The notes: generated from the sequence alone by a model not told the origin. Shown: positions 16,293 through 25,786, counted from the stretch's first letter. The stretch is 64,000 bases of DNA from DASQZK01 sp963771005 (GCA_963771005.1 CAVYRO010000008.1:372001-436000), one strand, 5' to 3'. Program-made: numbers and translations.

Positions 16293-18500
16293 ATGAAACC
16301 CGTTTATCTTGATTACAATGCCACCACCCCTGTCGATCCAGAAGTTGCCGATTTCATGATCCCCTTCCTGAGGGAACATTTTGGGAATCCTTCCAGCAAC
16401 CACTGGTATGGTACCCGTGCCAGAAAGGCGGTTGAAGAAGCCAGGGAAAAAGTGGCCGGACTGCTTGGATGCAGGCCCCATGAAATTGTCTTCACCAGCG
16501 GCGGAACCGAATCAAATAACCTGGCTATCACCGGGATTGCGCATGCACTGAAAGACCGGGGTAACCATATCATCACCTCAGAGATAGAACATCCTGCCGT
16601 TCTGGAGGTATGTAAAAAACTGCAGAAGCAGGGATTCAGTATCACTTATCTGCCGGTGGACGGGAAAGGGAGGATAAACCCCGGAGATATGGAAGCTGCA
16701 ATCCGGCCGGGCACAATTCTGGTGACAATAATGCATGCCAACAATGAGACGGGAACCATCCAGCCCATTGAGGAGATGGCCGCCATCCTCAGGCAGCGTA
16801 ATATCCTCTTTCATACGGATGCAGCCCAGACCGCCGGCAAGATCGATGTAAGCGTCAAAAATCTCGGGGTGGACCTGCTGTCGCTCGCAGGACATAAATT
16901 CTATGCCCCGAAAGGAGTCGGGGCACTATATATAAAGGAAGGAATACTGCCGGTAAAACTTATGGAAGGCGCTTCCCATGAGCATAACCTTCGTCCCGGC
17001 ACCGAAAATGTCCTTGAAATTGCCGGCCTTGGGAAGGCCGCCGAAATAGCAAAGCAGGATCTTGAGAAGAATGCATCATCGATGCGGAAGGCGCGGGACC
17101 TGCTTTACGAACTTATCAGCAGGCAGATCCCGGAAGCCATCCGTAACGGCGATCCTGACCATTGCCTGCCCAATACTTTGAACATCAGTTTTCCCGGTAT
17201 TGATGCATCGGCCATCCTTGCAGAACTGACAACCGTTGCAGCATCTGCCGGGGCTGCCTGTCATGCCGATAAGATCATGGTTTCCCATGTTCTCCGCGCC
17301 ATGCATATTCCCGATGAAACAGCCATGGGCACGATCCGTCTCTCGACAGGTAAAGGCACTCAGGAAAAAGAAGTACGGGAAGCAGCTGAAGCTTTGTGCA
17401 GGGTGGCACGGAGCCTGGGTGGAGGCAAAGCCGGAATGCAGATTGGCGGCGAAAATCAAAAGATAAAGCTGACGGCTTATACACATGGCCTGGGTTGTGC
17501 ATGTAAGATCTCTCCGCGGATCCTTGACGAAGTCCTGCGGCAAATACCTTTCCCTGCCCATCCCGATATTCTCGTTGGGGCAAATAACTCCGATGATGCA
17601 GCGGTTTACCGGATCAGCGACGATATGGCAATCGTTCAGAGTGTCGATTTTTTCACGCCTGTCGTTGATGATCCTTTCCAATTCGGAGCGATAGCCGCAG
17701 CCAATGCTCTCAGCGACATTTATGCAATGGGCGCCGAACCGCTATTCGGGCTGAACATCGTCGCATTCCCCAACCACCGGCTACCCCTTAGTGCATTGCA
17801 GCAAATTCTTGCCGGTGCCAACGAGGTTGCTGCCGAAGCAGGGATCTTTATCCTGGGCGGACATACCATCGAGGACAATGAACCAAAATTCGGAATGGTA
17901 GTCACGGGGACCGTACATCCGGAAAAAGTCCTGAAAAATTCCACTGCCCGGGACGGTGATGATCTCATTCTCACAAAACCTGTAGGGACCGGTATCCTGA
18001 GTACGGCTCTTAAGCGCGGGCTGACCGGAACAGAAACCGACGATCAACTTTTCCGCTGTATGCGCTTGCTCAACAGGAAAGCAGCCGAAGTGATGCGGAA
18101 ATTTCCCGTAAATGCATGCACCGATATCACCGGGTTCGGTCTCCTCGGACATCTCCGCGAGTTATGTCTGGCCTCCGGCACAGGCGCGGAGATTTTCGCG
18201 GATTCTGTGCCCCTGCTGGAAAAAGCCTATGATATGGCTGCCCAGGGAATCATCCCCGGCGGTACCCAAAACAATATATCCTACCTTGCTGATTCGCTGG
18301 AATGGGCCGATGTTGTGCCCGAACCCCTGAGGGTATTGCTGCAAGATGCACAGACATCAGGAGGTCTGCTGATGTCGGTTCCCCCGGACCATTCGGAGGC
18401 CCTTATCCATAGCCTCCTGCAGGAAGGAGTGAAAGCGGCCTGTATTATTGGCCGAATTATTCCCCTTCCCGGTTCTTCCCTTATAAGGATCCTCCGGTAG
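16293..18500 (+). CDS. Cysteine desulfurase-SelD fusion (selenophosphate synthesis)
   Basis: 735 residues with two complete enzymes in one frame. Residues 1-377 are a NifS/IscS-type PLP enzyme: LDYNATTPVD at the start, FHTDAAQ (Asp176), PLP lysine Lys202 in GHKFYAPKG, and the persulfide/perselenide cysteine Cys323 in AGAACHAD. After a short linker, residues 390-735 are selenide, water dikinase: LTAYTHGLGCACKISP with catalytic-type Cys402 and Lys405, GANNSDDAAVY, and the GGHTIED region. The SelD site is an ordinary Cys codon, not TGA. The desulfurase half probably hands selenium directly to SelD. No selA, selB, tRNA-Sec or mnmH is in the window, so the final use of selenophosphate is unknown. 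Confidence 0.93.
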   Translation: MKPVYLDYNATTPVDPEVADFMIPFLREHFGNPSSNHWYGTRARKAVEEAREKVAGLLGCRPHEIVFTSGGTESNNLAITGIAHALKDRGNHIITSEIEHPAVLEVCKKLQKQGFSITYLPVDGKGRINPGDMEAAIRPGTILVTIMHANNETGTIQPIEEMAAILRQRNILFHTDAAQTAGKIDVSVKNLGVDLLSLAGHKFYAPKGVGALYIKEGILPVKLMEGASHEHNLRPGTENVLEIAGLGKAAEIAKQDLEKNASSMRKARDLLYELISRQIPEAIRNGDPDHCLPNTLNISFPGIDASAILAELTTVAASAGAACHADKIMVSHVLRAMHIPDETAMGTIRLSTGKGTQEKEVREAAEALCRVARSLGGGKAGMQIGGENQKIKLTAYTHGLGCACKISPRILDEVLRQIPFPAHPDILVGANNSDDAAVYRISDDMAIVQSVDFFTPVVDDPFQFGAIAAANALSDIYAMGAEPLFGLNIVAFPNHRLPLSALQQILAGANEVAAEAGIFILGGHTIEDNEPKFGMVVTGTVHPEKVLKNSTARDGDDLILTKPVGTGILSTALKRGLTGTETDDQLFRCMRLLNRKAAEVMRKFPVNACTDITGFGLLGHLRELCLASGTGAEIFADSVPLLEKAYDMAAQGIIPGGTQNNISYLADSLEWADVVPEPLRVLLQDAQTSGGLLMSVPPDHSEALIHSLLQEGVKAACIIGRIIPLPGSSLIRILR

Positions 18501-18534
18501 CGCGGGTTCTGTTTAATATTCTTCACGCGTTTAC

Positions 18535-18564
18535 TTGCAGATAGGTATACAAGTGTTACCTTTG
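18535..18564 (+). promoter_or_regulatory. Bacteroidetes-type promoter for the MORN-repeat gene
   Basis: TTG at 18535-18537, a 19-bp spacer, and TACCTTTG at 18557-18564, a perfect TAnnTTTG element. Transcription would start near 18570, about 88 bp before the ATG at 18658. Confidence 0.55.
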
Positions 18565-18657
18565 TGTTATCCCAGTGTTAATTTAATGTTAACACGGGGT
18601 TTGCCAGCTGCCGTTAGCCCTGCGGAATTCAGCCGGTATTCAGCTTAATTCAAAGAG

Positions 18658-19116
18658 ATGAAAAAGATAAGACTCGTATTTATACTCCTGTCGCTGGCGG
18701 TCCTCGGCCAGGCTCAGATCCTGGAAGGGAATGACGGGATGTATTATGCAAGCAATAATATATTATATACTGGAAACTACAAGGAATTCTATCAGAACGG
18801 CAAAGTGAAACTGGTTATGCAACTGATCAATGGGATACCAGACGGTCGGACTTCCTTTTTCAACTCTGAAGGAATGCTGATGGAGGTTCGGTCCTTTAAA
18901 TTCGGGAACTTTGACGGTGTATGGTCCAGGTGGAATAAAGCAGGTATTTTGGTTGCCGAAGCCCGTTACAAAGACAATAAGAAAGAAGGAAAATGGTATA
19001 TCTGGGATGACAATGGCATATTACGCTTTGAAATGAATTACTCCATGGGAAACAAATCAGGGATCTGGAAGGAATGGGATGAGAAGGGGTCCCTGCTCAA
19101 CGAGCGATCCTACTGA
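18658..19116 (+). CDS. Exported MORN-variant (YwqK-like) repeat protein
   Basis: 152 residues. Signal peptide about 1-19 (AVLGQAQ). Then short repeats of the MORN_2 type: FYQNGKVKL, FNSEGMLME, WNKAGILVA, WDDNGILRF and WDEKGSLLN, each about 20-25 residues apart. Such proteins are often labelled as antitoxins of a YwqK family, but there is no toxin partner here and it is exported, so I would not use that name as a function. It has its own promoter and terminator, so it is monocistronic. Confidence 0.75.
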   Translation: MKKIRLVFILLSLAVLGQAQILEGNDGMYYASNNILYTGNYKEFYQNGKVKLVMQLINGIPDGRTSFFNSEGMLMEVRSFKFGNFDGVWSRWNKAGILVAEARYKDNKKEGKWYIWDDNGILRFEMNYSMGNKSGIWKEWDEKGSLLNERSY

Positions 19117-19142
19117 TGTACAGCCTGCACAAAATTCTTATA

Positions 19143-19167
19143 ACTGCCCCACAAGGCGGTTTTTTTT
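19143..19167 (+). terminator. Rho-independent terminator after the MORN-repeat gene
   Basis: ACTGCC (19143-19148) pairs with GGCGGT (19155-19160, one T-G pair), 6-nt loop, followed by eight T. Confidence 0.65.
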
Positions 19168-19455
19168 GTGAATGTTCCCTTGTCCCGTAGTTAATTTTCA
19201 TCGGACCTGGAGAATATTATGATTTTCCCCCTTTTTAATGACAACCTTTTGAACAGGTTTCCGTAAACATGACCATTATTGAGCGCGCTGAACAAGGGAG
19301 ATAAAGCCATTTAAGGAAGATGAAAAAACGCGGTCAAATCGCAGGGAAAGTCAGTATTCATGGAACTTTCAGGAAGTTTTGTTTTTTAAAAAAAAGTATT
19401 AATTTTATTCACGGAATAATAGCATTCAAAATCGGAATAATTAAAGAGATCCCTT
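19168..19455. other. AT-rich gap upstream of a lipoprotein gene
   Basis: About 290 bp with no recognisable gene or repeat module; presumably holds the promoter of the lipoprotein gene at 19456. Confidence 0.4.
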
Positions 19456-20397
19456 ATGAATAGTAAAACTTTGGATAAACCTTTAAACTTTATCCTACTA
19501 ATAATCTTCCTTGCGTTAATTCCTGCCGGATGTGCATCTGACAGAGATAAAAAAAACAAGGACAGTGCAAATTCAGAGATTTCAAATGATTTTAATGCTG
19601 ACCTGGATGACGACCTCGTCGAAAAGATCAATACGGCAAAACGGATCTTTTACTCCTTACCGTCACCCCTCGAAACGGCAATGCTTATTAAATCGGCCGG
19701 TGCGACCTATGAGGAATCTCTTTTGAATCCGCATGCCAATGCAGGAAAATATAACACAAATCTGAAGATGGCCCTGAATCTGGGCATATTCAGCACGGAT
19801 CTGAGCTATGCGAGTTTATTTGATCAGACACAGGCAACACTCGATTATATCAATGCCGCAAAGAAAATGGCCGACGGGCTTGAAATCCTGGACGCAATCG
19901 ACGAGCAGACCATCACCCGGCTCGAAGAAAATATAAACAACAGGGATGTAATTATCGACATCATATCCGAAACTCTCCTGAATTCCACCTCATTTCTTGA
20001 GGACAAGGGACTCCAGGCCACCTCGGCGGTGATCCTGGTGGGGGGATGGATCGAAGGACTTTACATTGCCACCAACCTGGTTCCTGAGGATGCCAACCTG
20101 AAAGAAAACAAACTGGTGGAAAGGATCGTCGATCAGAAACTCTCTCTTAATATAGTGACTAACCTGCTCGAAACAAACCAGGAAAGTGTTGAAGTCCAGA
20201 CCGTCAGAAAGGACATCGAAACCTTGAAAAACATATTTGACCAGATCAGAATTGAGCAGTCGGAGATAACAGCCGTTGAAGATCCCAAAACGAACGTCAC
20301 AACACTTAAATCCGATTCTCAGATCACCATCACAAGAGAGGTTTTTGACAGCCTGAAAAAACAGATTGCCGCAATCAGGACAAGGTATATTTCATAA
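19456..20397 (+). CDS. Lipoprotein of unknown function
   Basis: 313 residues. Lipoprotein signal with lipobox LIPAGC and Cys26, then an Asp/Lys/Asn-rich linker and an almost entirely helical body with no cysteine. Two segments look family-like: AKRIFYSLPSPLETAMLIKSAG and MALNLGIFSTDLSYASLF. I do not recognise a named domain. It is followed 18 bp later by another exported protein and then a DUF4197 lipoprotein, so the three may form a cell-envelope cluster. Confidence 0.75.
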   Translation: MNSKTLDKPLNFILLIIFLALIPAGCASDRDKKNKDSANSEISNDFNADLDDDLVEKINTAKRIFYSLPSPLETAMLIKSAGATYEESLLNPHANAGKYNTNLKMALNLGIFSTDLSYASLFDQTQATLDYINAAKKMADGLEILDAIDEQTITRLEENINNRDVIIDIISETLLNSTSFLEDKGLQATSAVILVGGWIEGLYIATNLVPEDANLKENKLVERIVDQKLSLNIVTNLLETNQESVEVQTVRKDIETLKNIFDQIRIEQSEITAVEDPKTNVTTLKSDSQITITREVFDSLKKQIAAIRTRYIS

Positions 20398-20415
20398 ATA
20401 TCAAATATCTTCATT

Positions 20416-20856
20416 ATGAAAAGAAGTTTGTTTGTAAGCACCATACTCTTTCTGTTCCTTCTCATTCCTTTCCGGACTGATGCCCAGTGCAAGCAGTTCG
20501 CTAAAAACACATGCAAAGTAGGTCTTGCTCCATATCAGCATGACGGAAACTACCATGCCGCCGTGCTCCTTGAAGGAGAGGAAGCCGAATTGTACAAGAC
20601 CTTTTATTCGGATACCGAATACAGGATTGGCGTCTGCGGAGCCAACAACCTTGGACACGTGGAATTCAGCGTGGTCGACGGGAGCGGTAAGGTACTTTAT
20701 GACAATAAATACAATGATTACGAATGGAAATGGGATTTTAAACTCGAATCGAGCCAACAGCTTAAGATCGTGATCAAGGTACCTGTTACCGACGGGCTGG
20801 CCGAAGAACCCAGGGAAGGTTGTGTTTCCATAATGTTCGGCTTTAAGGTAAAATAA
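20416..20856 (+). CDS. Small exported protein, unknown function
   Basis: 146 residues. Signal peptide about 1-24 (FRTDAQ), then a compact beta-rich domain with four cysteines (Cys25, Cys32, one in GVCGAN, one in EGCVSIMFG), probably forming two disulfides outside the cytoplasm. It starts 18 bp after the preceding lipoprotein gene and is followed by a strong terminator at 20878. Confidence 0.7.
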   Translation: MKRSLFVSTILFLFLLIPFRTDAQCKQFAKNTCKVGLAPYQHDGNYHAAVLLEGEEAELYKTFYSDTEYRIGVCGANNLGHVEFSVVDGSGKVLYDNKYNDYEWKWDFKLESSQQLKIVIKVPVTDGLAEEPREGCVSIMFGFKVK

Positions 20857-20877
20857 GCCAACTTAAATGCATAATTT

Positions 20878-20906
20878 AGCCTATGAATTTTTTCATAGGC
20901 TTTTTT
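20878..20906 (+). terminator. Rho-independent terminator
   Basis: GCCTATGAA (20879-20887) pairs with TTCATAGGC (20892-20900), a 4-nt loop, then six T. It separates the small exported protein gene from the DUF4197 gene and shows that the latter should start at 20924, not at the upstream ATG at 20867. Confidence 0.85.
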
Positions 20907-20923
20907 ATTCTAAAATAGATAAG

Positions 20924-21727
20924 ATGAGAAAAGTTGCTGTCATTCTGATTATTACGATTTCCATTGCAGGAATGGTCTCCTGCGATGAGATCCTGAAAAC
21001 AATTGCCGCACCCACTACGGGACAGGGGATCACCACCTCAGAGATCGTGGAAGGATTGAAAACTGCTTTGCGTGTCGGCACTGATTCTTCCGTTGCCAAG
21101 ACTTCAAGGATAAATGGTTACTATAAGGATGAGGCCATCAAGATCCTCCTTCCTCCCGAAGCATCTGTCATCTATGATAACAAAAGTAATATACTGTTCC
21201 GGACTCTGGGAGTGGACAGGAAAATCGAGGATGCCATACTTGCCCTGAACCGCGCTGCTGAGGATGCTGCAAGCGAAGCGGGTCCTATTTTCAGGGACGC
21301 GATCCTTGATCTGAGCATAACCGACGGACTTTCCATCCTGAAAGGACGCAATCCTGCAGGATCTTCGTCATCCTCTTTTGATTCCACAGCAGCCACTAAC
21401 TATCTCAGGAGCACGACCTACGGAAAGCTCCGGGATGCCTTCTCCCCAAAGGTCAATGCCTCCCTGAATAAAAAGCTCCTGGGTAATTACAGTCCCAACC
21501 AGGTTTGGCAAACCCTGACGACCACCTATAACGGCGTGGCGAAAAAATCTATGGGTATAATCGATCCTATTGAAAATACGGATCTTGGCGCCTGGGTAAC
21601 AGAACGAGCTCTCGACGGGCTCTTCTTTAAGGTGGGCAGGGAAGAGATCGATATCCGGAAGGACCCCCTTGCCTGGGCAAAGACTTCAGTAGGCGGGATC
21701 CTGGAAAAGGTGTTCGGGAGACAGTGA
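20924..21727 (+). CDS. DUF4197 lipoprotein
   Basis: 267 residues from the ATG at 20924; this start gives a clean lipoprotein signal (MRKVAVILIITISIAGMVSC) with Cys20. The body has the DUF4197 pattern: EIVEGLKTALRVGTDSSV, then NGYYKDEAIKILLPPEA, and later the ITDGLSILKG segment. Family function is unknown; members are predicted periplasmic or outer-membrane lipoproteins. A longer frame from 20867 would cross the terminator and is unlikely. Confidence 0.88.
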   Translation: MRKVAVILIITISIAGMVSCDEILKTIAAPTTGQGITTSEIVEGLKTALRVGTDSSVAKTSRINGYYKDEAIKILLPPEASVIYDNKSNILFRTLGVDRKIEDAILALNRAAEDAASEAGPIFRDAILDLSITDGLSILKGRNPAGSSSSSFDSTAATNYLRSTTYGKLRDAFSPKVNASLNKKLLGNYSPNQVWQTLTTTYNGVAKKSMGIIDPIENTDLGAWVTERALDGLFFKVGREEIDIRKDPLAWAKTSVGGILEKVFGRQ

Positions 21728-21740
21728 TGTTACGAAGAAT

Positions 21741-21838
21741 TTGTTGATTTGTTGATTTGTTGATTTGTTGAATGGAGTTGAAACCATATCAAACCATTTC
21801 AAACCATCTCAAACCACTTCAAACCATTTCAAACCATT
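21741..21838. repeat. 8-bp and 10-bp tandem arrays
   Basis: GTTGATTT units (21741-21770), the linker AATGGAGTTG, then six 10-bp units of the AAACCATTTC type (21781-21838). Then an ATCTGTG module leads into the end of uvrA. Confidence 0.85.
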
Positions 21839-21883
21839 CTTAATCTCTGATAATCTGTGCAATCTGTGGTGAAACTCCGAACC

Positions 21884-24685
21884 TCATAATTTATTCTTCA
21901 GAAATTTAGCCGTATATGAATTCCCGTTCTTCACCAGGTCTTCGGGAGTGCCTTCAAAAATGATCTGTCCGCCGTTTTCACCGCCTTCCGGTCCGAGATC
22001 AATGATCCAGTCGGCAGACTTGATGATCTCGAGGTTATGTTCGATCACCACGATGGTATGGCCTTTACGTATCAGGGCATTAAAGGCATCCATCAGCTTG
22101 TTGATATCATGAAAATGGAGTCCGGTCGTCGGTTCATCGAATATAAAAAACATGGATTCGGAAGTACCCTCCTTCGACAGGAAATACGCCAGTTTCACCC
22201 TCTGGCTTTCTCCTCCGCTGAGCGTGCTCGACGACTGGCCCAGCTTGACGTAACCCAGGCCGACATCCTTCAGGGGCTGAAGCCTGGTCACGATCCGTTT
22301 TTCCGCACCTGATTTTTTTTCACCAAAAAAATCGATGGCCTCATTGACGGTCATTTCCAGGACGTCATAGATACTCCTGCCCCGGTATTTTACTTCAAGG
22401 ACCTCATCCTTGAAACGGTGACCATGACAGCTCTCGCAGAGCAGGTATACATCTGCCATAAACTGCATTTCCACCTTTATGGTGCCTTCCCCCTGGCATT
22501 CTTCGCACCTGCCACCGTCGATATTGAAAGAAAAATGACTCGGAGTAAATCCGTTCAGTTTAGATGCAGCCTGCTCGGCGAAAAGTTTTCTCACCTCATC
22601 GTAAGCCTTGATGTACGTCACGGGATTTGACCTTGAAGATTTGCCGATCGGGTTCTGATCGACAAATTCGACTCCCCTGACCTGGTCGATGTCTCCTTCC
22701 AGGAAATCGAACTTCCCGGTTTTATTACCTGCCCCGTTCACCCTCTTGTTCAGAGCCGGGAAGAGGACGGAATTGATGAGGGATGATTTTCCGGATCCGC
22801 TGACTCCGGTGACCACAGTCATCAAATGCAGGGGAACCTTCACCCTCAGGTTCTTCAGGTTGTTCTCCCGGGCACCGATGATCTCGATATAGCTGGATGA
22901 CTTCCTTCGCATATCAGGCAGGGGAATTTTTCGCTTCCCGGTAAGATATTCACCGGTGATACTCTTTCCATTTTTCTCAAGCTCGCGGTGTCCGCCCTGG
23001 AAAATGATCTCACCCCCCAGCCTTCCTGCGCCCGGACCGATATCTATGATCATATCGGCGGCACGGATGATCTCCTCATCATGTTCAACAACTACAACTG
23101 TATTTCCCAGATCCCTGAGATCCTTCAGCACCTTCACCAGGAGGTGGGTATCCCTGGGGTGCAGACCAATACTGGGCTCATCGAGAATATAAAGAGATCC
23201 GACCAGGCTGCTGCCCAGCGAGGTGGCAAGGTTGATCCGCTGGGATTCACCACCGGAAAGGCTTGATGACAAACGGTTGAGCGTAAGGTATCCCAGGCCT
23301 ACATTCAGCAAAAAGTTGATCCGGTTCCTGATCTCCAACAGAAGACGCCCTGCGATCTTTTCTTCTTTTTCAGTCAGTTGTATATCACGGAAGAATTCCA
23401 TGAGCCGGTTGACCGGAAGATTAACGAGGTCGGTGATTGCCTTCCCGTTCACCTTTATCCAGGTTGCTTCTTTTTTCAGCCGCGATCCGCGGCATTCCGT
23501 GCAGGTTGTTTTTCCGCGGTAACGGGAAAGCATTACCCGGTACTGGATCTTGTATTTTTTCTCTTCCAGGTATTCGAAAAATTCATTGAGGCCTTTGAAA
23601 TGCCGGTTCCCGGTCCAAAGCAGTTCCCGTTGTTCCTCCGTAAGCTTATAATAAGGCTGATGGACTGGAAAATCAAACTTATCGGCATTGTAGATGAGCC
23701 GGTCCTTCCATTTCGACATTTTCTCACCTCTCCAGCAAACAATAGCTTCCTGGTATATTGAAAGGCTTTTATTGGGGACTACAAGATCTTCATCGATCCC
23801 TATGATCTTCCCGTAACCTTCACATACCGGGCAGGCACCCACAGGGTTATTGAAGCTGAACATATGCTCATTCGGTTCTTCAAATTCAATCCCGTCGGCC
23901 TCATAGCGGTCCGAAAATTCCGTGTACTTTTTGCCATCGGCCTTACGGATACGGCAAATTCCTTTCCCGATGCTGAAAGCCGTCTGGACAGAATCGCCGA
24001 ATCGTGCGATCTCATCCTCATCGTCCCGTACGATGATCCTGTCGATCACCAGGTTCATCCCGGGTGTCCGTTCCATCATTTCCGGATCTTTGAGCACATC
24101 CTCTATGGCGACTATCTCGCTATCCATCTCTATACGGGTGATTCCCTGTTTGAAAAAAATATCGAGCTGGTATTCCACGGAAGAACCATCGCAGCAGAGG
24201 AAGGGTGTCAGAATAAGCATCCGCTCACCCTCCGGATGTTTCATTATAAAATCGACAACATCGGTCACATTGTGTCTCCTGACCTCTTTACCGGATACCG
24301 GAGAAAAAGTTTTCCCTATCCGGGCAAACAAAAGTTTCATATAATCGTATACCTCAGTCGATGTGCCGACAGTAGACCTCGGATTCCGGGTGTTAACCCG
24401 TTGTTCGATGGCAACGGCAGGCGGGATGCCGTGAATGTAATCGACGTCTGGTTTGTCGATCCGCCCGAGAAATTGCCTTGCATAGGCAGACAGGCTCTCG
24501 ACATAACGCCGCTGACCTTCGGCATAAAGAGTATCAAAGGCGAGCGAGGATTTCCCCGATCCCGACAGGCCGGTGATCACTACCAGCTGATCGCGGGGAA
24601 TGGAAACATCGACATTTTTAAGATTATGTACCCTTGCACCTTTGATGAATATGCTGTTACCGGTATTTTCATTGATTTCTGGCAT
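21884..24685 (-). CDS. uvrA: Excinuclease ABC subunit A
   Basis: Damage-recognition ATPase of nucleotide excision repair. About 933 residues. Two ABC ATPase modules: first Walker A GLSGSGKSSLAFDTLYAEGQ, second GVSGSGKSSLINSVLFPALN; signature LSGGESQR appears in both. Zinc-finger cysteines CPVCEGYGK, CTECRGSRL, CEECQGEGT and CESCHGHRF are present. I chose the ATG at 24685 (MPEINEN) because the upstream 18 residues from 24739 are not family-like. uvrB is not in the window. Confidence 0.96.
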   Translation of the reverse strand: MPEINENTGNSIFIKGARVHNLKNVDVSIPRDQLVVITGLSGSGKSSLAFDTLYAEGQRRYVESLSAYARQFLGRIDKPDVDYIHGIPPAVAIEQRVNTRNPRSTVGTSTEVYDYMKLLFARIGKTFSPVSGKEVRRHNVTDVVDFIMKHPEGERMLILTPFLCCDGSSVEYQLDIFFKQGITRIEMDSEIVAIEDVLKDPEMMERTPGMNLVIDRIIVRDDEDEIARFGDSVQTAFSIGKGICRIRKADGKKYTEFSDRYEADGIEFEEPNEHMFSFNNPVGACPVCEGYGKIIGIDEDLVVPNKSLSIYQEAIVCWRGEKMSKWKDRLIYNADKFDFPVHQPYYKLTEEQRELLWTGNRHFKGLNEFFEYLEEKKYKIQYRVMLSRYRGKTTCTECRGSRLKKEATWIKVNGKAITDLVNLPVNRLMEFFRDIQLTEKEEKIAGRLLLEIRNRINFLLNVGLGYLTLNRLSSSLSGGESQRINLATSLGSSLVGSLYILDEPSIGLHPRDTHLLVKVLKDLRDLGNTVVVVEHDEEIIRAADMIIDIGPGAGRLGGEIIFQGGHRELEKNGKSITGEYLTGKRKIPLPDMRRKSSSYIEIIGARENNLKNLRVKVPLHLMTVVTGVSGSGKSSLINSVLFPALNKRVNGAGNKTGKFDFLEGDIDQVRGVEFVDQNPIGKSSRSNPVTYIKAYDEVRKLFAEQAASKLNGFTPSHFSFNIDGGRCEECQGEGTIKVEMQFMADVYLLCESCHGHRFKDEVLEVKYRGRSIYDVLEMTVNEAIDFFGEKKSGAEKRIVTRLQPLKDVGLGYVKLGQSSSTLSGGESQRVKLAYFLSKEGTSESMFFIFDEPTTGLHFHDINKLMDAFNALIRKGHTIVVIEHNLEIIKSADWIIDLGPEGGENGGQIIFEGTPEDLVKNGNSYTAKFLKNKL

Positions 24686-24861
24686 AAATATTGTGAACTT
24701 TATATGTCTGCAACAAATATCTTTAACATTAATTAACAATATTCAAAAGTAATATTTTTTGCAGAAAGAAATTTTTAAACTATTTTCGAGCTCATTTTAA
24801 AAATACACCTAAAAAAGGAGGATTGCCTATAAGCCAAACATCTACCCTGGTAAAACCAAAT

Positions 24862-24869
24862 AGAGGAGG
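24862..24869 (+). promoter_or_regulatory. Strong Shine-Dalgarno before a TTG start
   Basis: GAGGAGGT lies five bases before the TTG at 24875. Such a strong site is unusual beside the mostly weak sites in this window and is what makes the TTG start credible. Confidence 0.7.
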
Positions 24870-24874
24870 TAGTT

Positions 24875-25465
24875 TTGAAAGCAAATCATAAAAATGATTA
24901 CGAACTTGTACAGGAGTTTGTAAATGGCAAGCAATCCAGTATTGAAATCCTGATCAATCGCCACAAAAGCAGAGTATTTACCTATATCATGCTCATCGTT
25001 AAGAACGAGCAGCTGGCGGAGGATATTTTCCAGGATACCTTTATAAAGGTGATCCATTCCCTCCAGGAAGGTAAGTATAAAGACAACGGCCGGTTTCTGT
25101 CATGGGTGATACGAATTGCCCACAATCTCATCATCGATCATTTCCGCAAGGAAAAGCAGCTGAACACATTGTCTAACGATGATTTTGAGATGGATATTTT
25201 CAATTCCAGGAAAATGTCAGATAAAAATATCGAAGACAACATCATACAGGAACAGATCCATCTCGACATCCGGAAACTGATTGAGGAACTGCCGGAAGAT
25301 CAGAAAGAAGTCATTCTTCTAAGGCATTACGGCGGATTGAGCTTCAAAGAGATAGCCGATCAAACCAATGTAAGCATAAACACTGCGTTGGGCAGGATGC
25401 GTTATGCCCTCATCAACCTGAGAAAGTTGATAACCAAGCATAATATTTCCCTCACCATACAGTGA
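24875..25465 (+). CDS. ECF-type RNA polymerase sigma factor
   Basis: 196 residues. Sigma region 2 with NEQLAEDIFQDTFIKVI and FLSWVIRIAHNLIIDHFRK; region 4 with ELPEDQKEVILLRHYGGLSF then KEIADQTNVSINTALGRMRY. Start is TTG with a strong ribosome site; no better ATG is near. No anti-sigma gene with a membrane helix follows; instead a 60-residue protein lies 77 bp downstream. Regulon and trigger unknown. Confidence 0.9.
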   Translation: MKANHKNDYELVQEFVNGKQSSIEILINRHKSRVFTYIMLIVKNEQLAEDIFQDTFIKVIHSLQEGKYKDNGRFLSWVIRIAHNLIIDHFRKEKQLNTLSNDDFEMDIFNSRKMSDKNIEDNIIQEQIHLDIRKLIEELPEDQKEVILLRHYGGLSFKEIADQTNVSINTALGRMRYALINLRKLITKHNISLTIQ

Positions 25466-25542
25466 AAAAAACCTGCCCGGCACAATAAAGGGTTTTTGCG
25501 GATCGTTTGAATGACATCAAACCTCTGTAAAATTCATTGCCT

Positions 25543-25725
25543 ATGGTAGGAAACTCTACACTTTTCTTTTGTTACAGTACCCTGGATTCGGCGAACGACT
25601 TGTACACTAATGAAGATCTCATTGAACCGGAGGGGCTGTACACGAAGGAATTAGATCTGATCTTTGAGGGGATGTATTTTTCTCCGTCAAAGAGTGTGAT
25701 CAGGAAAATACTCGAAAGAATCTGA
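25543..25725 (+). CDS. Small protein downstream of the sigma factor
   Basis: 60 residues from the ATG at 25543, acidic in the middle (NEDLIEPEGLYTKELD) and ending SPSKSVIRKILERI. From memory, short proteins with a similar S-P-S/K-x-x-I-x-x-I-L end often follow sigma factors of this type in Bacteroidota; I cannot check this. A strong terminator follows 28 bp later, consistent with an operon sigma-small protein. It could be a regulatory partner, but that is inference. Confidence 0.6.
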   Translation: MVGNSTLFFCYSTLDSANDLYTNEDLIEPEGLYTKELDLIFEGMYFSPSKSVIRKILERI

Positions 25726-25752
25726 GAGTAATCGCCTGCTAACGAAATCCCT

Positions 25753-25782
25753 GGCTGTCTTCAAACGAAGACAGCCTTTTTT
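25753..25782 (+). terminator. Rho-independent terminator of the sigma-factor unit
   Basis: GGCTGTCTTC (25753-25762) pairs perfectly with GAAGACAGCC (25767-25776), 4-nt loop AAAC, then six T. Confidence 0.9.
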
Positions 25783-25786
25783 ATAA

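Noticed and set aside
17493..17507. Possible selenocysteine codon in the SelD active site.
   Set aside because: The active-site position in GLGCACK is an ordinary Cys codon, with no in-frame TGA.
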